Shown here: in pieces, positions 1-6,697 of the stretch
How positions within the stretch are numbered: position 1 is the stretch's first letter
Layout of the letters: each line of letters starts with the position of its first letter
Assembly: GCA_016931365.1 (NCBI GenBank)
Contig: JAFGEY010000425.1
Location: 1 to 9,384 of the forward strand
Direction of reading: 5' to 3'
DNA length: 9,384 nucleotides
Origin: Anaerolineae bacterium
Lineage (GTDB): Bacteria; Chloroflexota; Anaerolineae; JAFGEY01
Notes under the pieces: model-generated
What the model saw: only the letters and a program-made list of their open reading frames with translations
What the model was told of the DNA's origin: nothing
Databases searched by the model: none
Program-made: the position numbers and the translations under genes

Positions 1-2338
1 TGCGGTACTCGTCGCCGCCGGCCCACAGCGTGCCCAGTTCGGCCACGTAGGCTTCCTCGACGCCGTTGACGTACAGGCGCAGGTCGCCGCCGCTCTCGGC
101 GGTGCCGACGATGTGATACCAGGTGTTGGGCACGATGGTGGTCGTGCCGATCGCCCGGCGCTCGCCGCCGTCGTTGACCATGTGGAAAAAGCGGTCGCCG
201 ATGATGCCCAGCATGTGCGAATAGTGATATTCGGTGCCGCTGACGGTGTCGGTGCGCAGAATCAGGCTGGAGGTGGTGACGGTGGTGGGATAGACCCACA
301 TCTCGACCGCATAGCGGGCCGGGCTGTGCGTATCTGAAATGACCAGCACATCGTCGACGCCGTCAAATTGGACGGCATCGTTAAAGCGTCCATCCGCGCC
401 GGCGACGGGGCAGGTGATACAGGTAGCAGACAACCCGCTGCCGGAGGAATCGGCAAAGGGGGCAGCGGCTTCGTCGAGGTGCAGCAACAGGCGGTTGCCC
501 CACATATCGACGTTGCCGTCGTCATAGCCCCACTCGGCGCCGCCGTTGTCCGGCAGGGGCTTCCAGTAGGGGCGGCGCCCTCGCCAGGAAAGCGTCGTCC
601 AGGCGGCGCCGTCCTGCCCGGCGTCAAAGACGCGCGAGGTATAGGTGCCGTTGGCCGAAAGGTCGATCTGTTCCAGCCGCTCGTTGATGTACGGGCGGTC
701 GTCGTTCCAGCGGGTGTTGTTGTGCGTGCCGGCGCTGAAATCAAGGGCATCCTCATCGCGTTGGTTCACCGTGTGCAGGGTGGTGGAAGGGTGCAGCGTG
801 TCGGTGAGGATCGTGTTGGTGGCCGTCACGTCGCCCTGATTGGTGATGACCAGGGTATAAGTAAGCAGCGTACCGGCCACGCCCGGCTCGGGGTCGGCCA
901 ATTTGACCACGGCCAGGTCGGGGATAGTGATATAGCCGTAGAGGTAAGCGCGGCCCTGGCCGCTGTTGTAGCCCGGCGCGCCGACGATGACCTCGGCATA
1001 GCCATCCTGGTTTACATCGCCGGCGGAGGCCACCGAGAAGCCAAAACGGTTGCCCCCTGCTTCGCCGGTGAGGGTGAGGGTGGGCGTGGTGGTCAAGCTG
1101 GTGGTGTTACCCAGGTACAGGTAGGCGCGGCCTTGCAGGGTGTTGTACCAATCTGCGCCAACGAGCGCATCGGCAAAGCCGTCGCTGTTCACGTCGCCGG
1201 CGGAGGCCACTGAGCGACCAAACCCGTTGTTGGTTGTTTCACCGGTGAGGGTGAGAGTGGGCGTGGCGGTCAGGCCGGCCGCACTGCCCAGGTACAGGTA
1301 GGCGCGGCCCTGGACACCGCTGTAGCCGTATGCGCCGACGAGGACGTCGTCATAGCTATCGTTGTTCACGTCGCCGGCGGAGGCCACCGAGGCGCCAAAA
1401 TAGTTGCCGGTTGCTTCGCCGGTGAGAGTGAGGGTAGGGGCAGCGGACAGGCCAGCCGCGCTGCCCAGATATAGGTAGGCACTGCCCTGGCCACTGCCAT
1501 AACTACCTGCGCCAACGAGCGCATCAGCAAAGCCATCGTCGTTGACGTCGCCGGCGGAGGCCACCGAGGTGCCAAAACAGTCGCCGCCTGCTTCGCCGGT
1601 GAGAGTGAGGGCGGGCGTGGCGGTCAAACCGGCGGTGCCGCCCAGGTACAGGTAGGCGCGGCCCTGAGAGCTGTTGTAGCCGTATGCACCGACGAGCACG
1701 TCGGCATAACCATCATCGTTCACGTCGCCGGCGGAGGCCACCGGGTAGCCAAAATAGTCGCCGCCTGCTTCGCCGGTGAGGGTGAGGGCGGGAGTAGCAG
1801 CCAGGCCGGCCGCGCTGCCCAGATAGAGGTAGGCACGTCCCTGGTAGCTATTGTAAGCGTATGCTCCAATGATGATATCGGCAAAGCCGTCGCCGTTCAC
1901 GTCGTCAGCGGAGGCCACCGAGAGACCCAAATTGCTACCTGCTTCGCCGGTGAGGGTGAGGGCCGGGGTGACAGCCAGACCAGCTGCGCCGCCCAGGTAC
2001 AGGTAGGCGCGGCCCTGGCCGCCGTTGTAGAAGTATGCGCCGACAAGCACGTCGGCAAAGCCGTCGCCGTTCACGTCGCCGGCGGAGGCCACCGAGACGC
2101 CAAAACTGCTGTTCGCCTCACCGGTGAGGGTGAGCAAGGGGGTCTCGCTGATGGGACCGGGATCGGCCAGGGGGGTCGGCCGCTGCCAGGTCAGGGGTAC
2201 GGCGTCGGCATTGACGGCCGCCGGGCGGCCCAGCAGGCCGATCAACAGGAGTAAGGCGGCAGCGGGCAGGATCAAAGGCAGTCCCAAGCGGGCGGCCAAG
2301 TGGATAATCAAACGAAAGGTGAGCCGGTTTGCGTTCAT
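1..2338 (-). CDS. Secreted seven-repeat FG-GAP beta-propeller protein with DUF11-like and LamG-like domains (partial, C-terminus outside window)
   Basis: The minus-strand frame starting at the ATG 2338-2336 has no stop down to the window edge (779 codons). A strong Shine-Dalgarno, GGGGGAG, sits 5 nt before the ATG. Residues 1-45 look like a signal peptide: basic start, long Leu/Ala-rich core about 17-36, then a possible cleavage near 44. Residues 69-468 hold seven FG-GAP repeats of 58-59 residues. Each has LTLTGE, an FG-type turn, SVASAGDVN-x-DG-x-AD (calcium-loop style), VGA and GRAYLYLG; seven such repeats make one integrin-alpha-like propeller. Residues about 470-525 (starting PDLAVVKLADPEPG) resemble DUF11/CARDB stalk domains. 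From about 614 (NRLLLHLDEA, then FDGVDDVLVISD and WYHIVGTAESGGDLRLYVNG) the sequence matches Laminin_G_3/concanavalin-like domains. It is probably an exported adhesion or carbohydrate-binding surface protein; the ligand is unknown. It lies 141 bp downstream of the response-regulator gene on the same strand but has its own promoter candidate. Confidence 0.9.
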   Translation of the reverse strand, partial: MNANRLTFRLIIHLAARLGLPLILPAAALLLLIGLLGRPAAVNADAVPLTWQRPTPLADPGPISETPLLTLTGEANSSFGVSVASAGDVNGDGFADVLVGAYFYNGGQGRAYLYLGGAAGLAVTPALTLTGEAGSNLGLSVASADDVNGDGFADIIIGAYAYNSYQGRAYLYLGSAAGLAATPALTLTGEAGGDYFGYPVASAGDVNDDGYADVLVGAYGYNSSQGRAYLYLGGTAGLTATPALTLTGEAGGDCFGTSVASAGDVNDDGFADALVGAGSYGSGQGSAYLYLGSAAGLSAAPTLTLTGEATGNYFGASVASAGDVNNDSYDDVLVGAYGYSGVQGRAYLYLGSAAGLTATPTLTLTGETTNNGFGRSVASAGDVNSDGFADALVGADWYNTLQGRAYLYLGNTTSLTTTPTLTLTGEAGGNRFGFSVASAGDVNQDGYAEVIVGAPGYNSGQGRAYLYGYITIPDLAVVKLADPEPGVAGTLLTYTLVITNQGDVTATNTILTDTLHPSTTLHTVNQRDEDALDFSAGTHNNTRWNDDRPYINERLEQIDLSANGTYTSRVFDAGQDGAAWTTLSWRGRRPYWKPLPDNGGAEWGYDDGNVDMWGNRLLLHLDEAAAPFADSSGSGLSATCITCPVAGADGRFNDAVQFDGVDDVLVISDTHSPARYAVEMWVYPTTVTTSSLILRTDTVSGTEYHYSHMLGIIGDRFFHMVNDGGERRAIGTTTIVPNTWYHIVGTAESGGDLRLYVNGVEEAYVAELGTLWAGGDEYR
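935..2134 (-). repeat. Seven tandem FG-GAP coding repeats, period 174-177 bp
   Basis: The DNA encoding the conserved ASAGDVN segment recurs at about 1013, 1190, 1367, 1544, 1721, 1898 and 2072 on the forward strand. The spacings are five of 177 bp, one more of 177 bp and one of 174 bp, so they are whole codons and the frame is kept. The repeats are close at the DNA level in the GDVN and GRAYLYLG segments and differ in the loops between them. One repeat (fifth from the N-terminus) has DVNNDSYDD where the others carry a DG in the presumed calcium loop. The first and last repeats are the most divergent at their outer ends, as expected for a closed seven-blade ring. Confidence 0.93.
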
Positions 2339-2357
2339 AGATACTCCCCCACTTAAC

Positions 2358-2381
2358 AGATGGTATCATCTCATATTGAGA
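2358..2381. promoter_or_regulatory. Two overlapping short palindromes in the leader of the propeller gene
   Basis: Forward-strand AGATG-GTAT-CATCT (2358-2371) overlaps TCTCA-TAT-TGAGA (2369-2381). Both have perfect 5-bp arms and lie 20-43 bp upstream of the ATG at 2338, inside the predicted 5' UTR. They cannot both fold at once, so they could be an operator or a small RNA switch. Short palindromes in AT-rich leaders are common by chance. Confidence 0.25.
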
Positions 2382-2448
2382 GGAAAGAGGCAGATTTTAG
2401 ATGACACGGCAAAAGATGAATTGGAAAGCGGGACGTGCATTGTAATCT

Positions 2449-2477
2449 ATTATAAAACAGTTCGAGACGAAAATCAA
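2449..2477 (-). promoter_or_regulatory. Sigma70-like promoter for the propeller gene
   Basis: On the minus strand, TTGATT (2477-2472) is followed by a 17-bp spacer and a perfect TATAAT (2454-2449). This predicts a start near 2442 and a leader of about 100 nt before the ATG at 2338. The -35 hexamer lies immediately after the regulator stop codon (2482-2480). The local AT-richness against a GC-rich background supports the call. It implies the propeller gene can be expressed apart from the two-component genes. Confidence 0.6.
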
Positions 2478-2479
2478 CC

Positions 2480-3142
2480 TCACAATTCGTTCAAATCGAC
2501 CAGCCCGTAGCGCAGGGCGAGCACGGCGGCTTGCGTGCGATCCGACACGTCGAGCTTGGCCAGGATCGCGCTGACGTAATTGCGCACCGTGCCCTGTGAC
2601 AGGTACAGCCGGTTGGCGATCTCGGCGTTGCTCAGGCCGCGCGCCAGCAGCTTGAGCACATCCAGTTCGCGCTCGCTGAGCTGATCGGCAATGGTGGTGT
2701 CGGCGGACGGCGTTTTTTGCTGCGCCACCTGGGTGAACAGCGTGCCCGCCACTGCCGGATCGACGTGAGTTTGGCCCACTGCCGTATCTTTGACCGCCTT
2801 GATCAGCACCTCGCGTGGTGCGCCCTTGAGCAGATAGCCCGCTGCGCCGCTGCGCACCGCATCGAGCACCCATTCATTGTCGCTGTAGGTGGTCAGCACC
2901 AGCACCTTGATCTGCGGGTAGCGGTCGTGAATTTCGCGCGTGGCCTGGACGCCGTTCATCACCGGCATTTTCAGATCCATCAACACCACATCGGGGGGCG
3001 TTTGCGCGATTTCGTCCAGCGCCTCTACGCCGTTGTGTGCCGTGGCGACCACTTCTATGGCAGCGTCGGTGCTCAAAATGGCTTCCAGTCCCTCACAGAC
3101 GATCCATTGATCGTCGCAGATCAACACCCGAATTTTATCCAT
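2480..3142 (-). CDS. NarL/LuxR-family response regulator (REC + HTH), 220 aa
   Basis: This DNA-binding response regulator is the partner of the kinase encoded just upstream. The receiver domain (1-120) has the acidic pair D10-D11, phosphoacceptor D56 in VVLMDLKMP, T84 in VLVLTTY and K106 in GYLLKG, so all key phosphorylation residues are present. After a linker, a LuxR-type helix-turn-helix spans about 155-215 (LSERELDVLKLLARGLSNAEIA, then LYLSQGTVRNYVSAILAKL). Length is normal for the family. The ATG at 3142 is chosen because its A is the last base of the kinase stop (TGATG) and a GGAG lies 7 nt upstream. The GTG at 3148 would have that GGAG only 1 nt away. By family, phosphorylation should promote dimerisation on inverted-repeat DNA. 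The repeated dyads at 4497 and 4625 are its natural candidate targets, which is inference. Confidence 0.95.
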   Translation of the reverse strand: MDKIRVLICDDQWIVCEGLEAILSTDAAIEVVATAHNGVEALDEIAQTPPDVVLMDLKMPVMNGVQATREIHDRYPQIKVLVLTTYSDNEWVLDAVRSGAAGYLLKGAPREVLIKAVKDTAVGQTHVDPAVAGTLFTQVAQQKTPSADTTIADQLSERELDVLKLLARGLSNAEIANRLYLSQGTVRNYVSAILAKLDVSDRTQAAVLALRYGLVDLNEL

Positions 3143-4371
3143 CAACACACTCCGCTACACAGCTGGATCGTTGTTCCCTGACCCGACTGGCTTGTCACTT
3201 CTAACCTTCCGCCGATCAACTCGGCCCGTTCGCGCATACCCCGCACACCAAACTGCGCTTCGTTGGCCGGATCGGCCAGATCAAATCCCTGACCGTCGTC
3301 CGAGATGGTCAGAACCAGGTTGGCCCCTTGCTGCGTGAGCGTCACCGCAACCTGGCGCGCCCGCGCATGCTTGGACACATTCTCCAACGCCTCTTGGGCC
3401 ACACGATAGTAGCACTGCTCAACTTCGGACGGCAGCGCTACGAGGGGATCGGGCAGATCGAGGGTCAATTTTAGCCCCTCCCTGGCGGTGATATTCTCGG
3501 CCAGCTCGCGGATCGCCCAGACCAGGCCCAAGTCTTCGAGCGGGGTGGCGCGCAGCGCTTGCAGGGCGCGGCGCGTCTCATCCAGGCCGATGCGGGCAAT
3601 CGACAGCGCGCGGCCCAGCATCTGGCGGGCCTTGGCGCGACGCGCCCAGGTCGCGTCGATGGCCTCGATCTGCACCACCAGCCCGCTCAAGGCATGGGCC
3701 AGCGTGTCGTGCAGCTCGCGGGCCAGGCGGTTGCGCTCACGACTGACGGTCAACTGTTCCAACGTCGAGGCATAGCGCACCAGCTTGCGGTTGGCCTCGG
3801 CCAGCTCGCGGCGCTGCTCACGTTGCTGATGGACCAGGTAGGAGACGATATAGCCGACGAAAATCGACAGCACCGAGCGCCCGATCAGGGCGAAAAACGC
3901 CCAGCGCGAACCAAAGACCTCAAACTGCGGCGTGCCGCTGAGCAGCGAGAATTCGAGCACCGAGGTGCCCAGGCTGAACAAGAGCACGTAGCGAAAAGGG
4001 TACTGCCAGGCGACCAGCAGCAGCGGGATCAACAGGAGCAAAAAGATGAGCAAAAAGGCCAGCGCGGCGTCAATGTTGTACAGTGGAAAGACATAACTCA
4101 TCTCGACGATGGGGCTGGCCGTGGCGATAAAGATGGCGATGGGCAAAAAGTAGCGGCCTAATTTGCGCTGGAACCATCCCCAGGAGAGATACCAGAATAA
4201 AAAAGGCACGTCGGTAAGAAACACCGAGATGGCCACCATCTGCCAGACTTCGATGGTGTAGCCGCTCCAGGCAAAATAAAAGGCCATCGTCAGCAGCACC
4301 AAAATCAGGCGCAGCACGACGAAAACGCGAAAGATGGAAAGCAGCCCCGGTTCGAGCGGATAGCGGTTCAT
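3142..4371 (-). CDS. Six-TM sensor histidine kinase, DesK/LiaS-like (HisKA_3 + HATPase_c), 409 aa
   Basis: This is a membrane sensor kinase. Six hydrophobic segments lie at about 11-34, 43-63, 75-95, 101-122, 126-145 and 159-181, with only short loops, so no extracytoplasmic sensor domain is present. Sensing probably occurs within or at the membrane, as in DesK or LiaS/BceS-type intramembrane-sensing kinases. A polar, probably coiled-coil segment (182-212) leads to the HisKA_3 phosphorylation site H221 in RNRLARELHDTLAH. The ATPase domain shows the N box (QEALENVSKHA, N331), the G1 box (DDGQGFD, 358-364) and the G2 box (GVRGMRERA, 375-383). Start ATG 4371 has a weak GGTGA upstream. The stop overlaps the regulator start by one base, implying translational coupling. 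The gene diverges from the ABC operon, as many envelope-stress or peptide-responsive systems do. The stimulus is not visible from sequence. Confidence 0.94.
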   Translation of the reverse strand: MNRYPLEPGLLSIFRVFVVLRLILVLLTMAFYFAWSGYTIEVWQMVAISVFLTDVPFLFWYLSWGWFQRKLGRYFLPIAIFIATASPIVEMSYVFPLYNIDAALAFLLIFLLLLIPLLLVAWQYPFRYVLLFSLGTSVLEFSLLSGTPQFEVFGSRWAFFALIGRSVLSIFVGYIVSYLVHQQREQRRELAEANRKLVRYASTLEQLTVSRERNRLARELHDTLAHALSGLVVQIEAIDATWARRAKARQMLGRALSIARIGLDETRRALQALRATPLEDLGLVWAIRELAENITAREGLKLTLDLPDPLVALPSEVEQCYYRVAQEALENVSKHARARQVAVTLTQQGANLVLTISDDGQGFDLADPANEAQFGVRGMRERAELIGGRLEVTSQSGQGTTIQLCSGVC

Positions 4372-4448
4372 GGTTCGTCACCGTTCAAGCATAGATGGAC
4401 TACGGACGGCCGACCGCCGGCCACGGCCTGTCGTCGGCGATCAATTCC

Positions 4449-4477
4449 ATGATAACACAACCTGGCGCACTCTCCAA
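4449..4477 (-). promoter_or_regulatory. Sigma70-like promoter for the kinase-regulator operon
   Basis: On the minus strand, TTGGAG (4477-4472) is followed by a 17-bp spacer and TATCAT (4454-4449). The hexamers match consensus at 4 of 6 and 5 of 6 positions. The predicted start is near 4442, leaving about 70 nt to the ATG at 4371. The dyad at 4497-4512 is centred about 62 bp upstream of this start, a usual class I activator spacing. Confidence 0.5.
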
Positions 4478-4496
4478 GTGGATTATCGCCATTCGA

Positions 4497-4512
4497 TATG
4501 ACTCCTGTCATA
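4497..4512. promoter_or_regulatory. Dyad 1, TATGAC-N4-GTCATA, candidate response-regulator operator
   Basis: A perfect inverted repeat with 6-bp arms around TCCT. It lies upstream of the predicted promoters of both divergent operons (about -62 for the kinase side, about -72 for the 4565 TATAAT on the transporter side). A near copy occurs at 4625-4640. Two helical-turn half-sites of this kind suit a NarL/LuxR-type dimer. Assignment to the neighbouring regulator is inference. Confidence 0.5.
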
Positions 4513-4561
4513 GTCCGGGCGTGAAATTTACGCCATTTTTACCCGCGGCCTCGACGCGCTG

Positions 4562-4570
4562 TGCTATAAT
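4562..4570 (+). promoter_or_regulatory. Extended -10 promoter candidate for the transporter operon
   Basis: TGC immediately precedes a perfect TATAAT (4565-4570), giving an extended -10. No recognisable -35 lies 17 bp upstream (that stretch is GC-rich), which would fit an activator-dependent promoter. The predicted start near 4577 gives a leader of about 185 nt containing dyad 2 and the 4610-4638 hairpin. Confidence 0.45.
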
Positions 4571-4607
4571 GATCGCGGCTGCCCGACCCATCCTGTCTAC
4601 GTGCCAA

Positions 4608-4640
4608 CGTGACGTACGTGTCTATGTGACACAAGTCATA
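4608..4640. promoter_or_regulatory. Dyad 2, TGTGAC-N4-GTCATA, with an adjacent degenerate copy and hairpin potential
   Basis: Positions 4625-4640 match dyad 1 in 11 of 12 arm bases (TGTGAC for TATGAC; identical right arm). Seventeen bases upstream, 4608-4623 reads CGTGAC-N4-GTGTCT, a weaker copy. The same stretch can pair with itself: TGAC and GTGTC (4610-4622) with GACAC and GTCA (4628-4638) around a 5-nt loop. It could therefore be a DNA operator or an RNA hairpin in the leader if transcription starts near 4577. Confidence 0.45.
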
Positions 4641-4691
4641 CCAGCCATTGCAAGATGGTGACGGTGTACACTAGGTTCGAGTGGCCGAATC

Positions 4692-4700
4692 TGCTATCAT
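4692..4700 (+). promoter_or_regulatory. Second extended -10 candidate closer to the first ATPase gene
   Basis: TGC-TATCAT (4692-4700) resembles an extended -10 and would start transcription near 4707, leaving about 55 nt before the TTG at 4762. No good -35 is seen at normal spacing. Dyad 2 would be centred about 74 bp upstream of this start. It is weaker than the 4565 TATAAT but better placed for a short leader. Confidence 0.3.
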
Positions 4701-4761
4701 AAACGCGCGCACAAGAGCGGCAGGTTAAAAACCTACCCTACATATAAAAGGAACTTTTGCT

Positions 4762-5508
4762 TTGCTCAATCGATCTCTAGCCGTACCAACCCAATCGACG
4801 CCCGTTTTGCCAGCCGCGCAGGTCGCTGCACAGCCGGCGATCCGCTTGCGCGGCGTGACCAAGGATTACGAGACCGCCGCCGGCCCCTTTACCGCGCTCA
4901 GAGGCATCAGCCTGGACGTGCAGCCCGGCGAATTCCTGGGCATCGTCGGCAAATCGGGGACAGGCAAGAGCACCCTGGTCAACATGATTACCGGCGTCGA
5001 TCACCTGACCGCCGGCGAGGTATGGGTCGGCGACGTGTCGGTGCACGCGCTCAACGAAAGCCAGATGGCCCTCTGGCGCGGACGCAACATCGGCGTGGTG
5101 TACCAATCTTTCGAACTACTGCCGATGCTCTCGCTGATCGACAACGTCACCTTGCCGATGGATTTTTGCGGCCTCTACCGCGCGCGCTCAAGCGCGCAGC
5201 GGGCCAGACAACTGCTGATCGACGTGGGACTGGAAGAGCACATGCGCAAGCCGCCGACGAAAATTTCCGGTGGACAGCAGCAGCGGGTGGCGATCGCCCG
5301 CGCGCTGGCCAACGATCCGCCGATCCTCGTCGCCGACGAGCCGACCGGCAACCTTGACTCGCAGACGGCAGAAGACGTTTTCCGCTTGTTTGAAAAGTTG
5401 GTCGCGCAGGGCAAAACCATCGTGATGGTCACGCACGACGGAAGCCTGGCAAAACGGTTCAGCCGCGTGCTCAAGATCGTGGATGGAGAAATAGCGCGTG
5501 ATGCGTGA
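4762..5508 (+). CDS. ABC transporter ATP-binding subunit, MacB/LolD type, 248 aa
   Basis: This cytoplasmic ATPase drives the FtsX-type permease encoded two genes downstream. All ABC motifs are intact: Walker A GKSGTGKST (63-71), Q-loop Q115, signature ISGGQ (168-172) followed by the usual QQR, Walker B ILVADE with D192-E193, D-loop NLDS and H-loop H225 in VMVTHD. The EPTGNLD stretch and the LLPMLSL segment are typical of the MacB/LolD/FtsE group. A Pro/Ala-rich extension of about 28 residues precedes the domain. The start is a TTG with AAAGGA 9 nt upstream; no ATG fits better. The last residues (ARDA) and the stop fall within a 7-bp repeat element. The protein closely resembles the next ATPase (shared [17 protein letters not shown] blocks), so the two look like a tandem duplication. 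Confidence 0.95.
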   Translation: MLNRSLAVPTQSTPVLPAAQVAAQPAIRLRGVTKDYETAAGPFTALRGISLDVQPGEFLGIVGKSGTGKSTLVNMITGVDHLTAGEVWVGDVSVHALNESQMALWRGRNIGVVYQSFELLPMLSLIDNVTLPMDFCGLYRARSSAQRARQLLIDVGLEEHMRKPPTKISGGQQQRVAIARALANDPPILVADEPTGNLDSQTAEDVFRLFEKLVAQGKTIVMVTHDGSLAKRFSRVLKIVDGEIARDA

Positions 5509-5570
5509 AACGTGAGGATGAGCAAGCCATCATCCGCATTGCTAACCCTTACGCTTCACATTTCACGTTT
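5496..5570. repeat. Heptamer-built imperfect inverted repeat between the two ATPase genes
   Basis: The left arm is a run of 7-bp units, GCGTGAT, GCGTGAA, ACGTGAG (5496-5516). The right arm, read on the other strand from 5568, gives ACGTGAA, ATGTGAA, GCGTAAG (to 5548). The arms align without gaps at roughly two thirds of positions around a 13-20 nt loop. There is no T-tract, so it is not an ordinary terminator. It occupies almost all the space between the ATPases and reaches into the end of the first one, supplying its TGA. It looks like a palindromic intergenic repeat family comparable in style to the heptameric STRR repeats of cyanobacteria. Confidence 0.6.
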
Positions 5571-5587
5571 GATTTGGAGAAGGTTCT

Positions 5588-6689
<1,102 letters not shown>

Positions 6690-6697
<8 letters not shown>

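Larger units (their letters stand above)
4372..4761. other. Divergent control region between the two-component and transporter operons
   Basis: This 390-bp stretch has no convincing gene. It holds a minus-strand promoter candidate (4449-4477), two plus-strand -10 candidates (4562-4570 and 4692-4700), two related dyads (4497-4512 and 4625-4640) and a hairpin-capable stretch (4610-4638). A small perfect palindrome, GTGTACAC, lies at 4664-4671. An 88-codon open frame on the plus strand from 4395 has no ribosome binding site and runs through all these elements. Confidence 0.6.

Noticed and set aside
368..1213. A 281-codon plus-strand open frame inside the propeller gene
   Set aside because: It shares codon boundaries with the minus-strand propeller frame, so it is the reverse reading of a real repetitive gene; its Gly/Val/Ala-rich repeats mirror the FG-GAP repeats.
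935..2134. Regular repeats that could be mistaken for a CRISPR array
   Set aside because: The period is 177 bp, in frame, with protein-level FG-GAP conservation; there are no short identical repeats separated by unique spacers.
3143..3148. GTG at 3148 as the start of the response regulator
   Set aside because: The GGAG would be only 1 nt away; the ATG at 3142 has GGAG at 7 nt and forms a TGATG coupling with the kinase stop.
4395..4661. An 88-codon plus-strand frame in the divergent control region
   Set aside because: No Shine-Dalgarno precedes its ATG, the translation has no recognisable motif, and it runs through promoters and dyads of both operons.
5496..5570. Heptamer hairpin as an intrinsic terminator between the ATPases
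   Set aside because: The stem is imperfect and AT-containing, and no T-tract follows; the downstream gene begins 18 bp later with a strong ribosome binding site and appears to be in the same operon.
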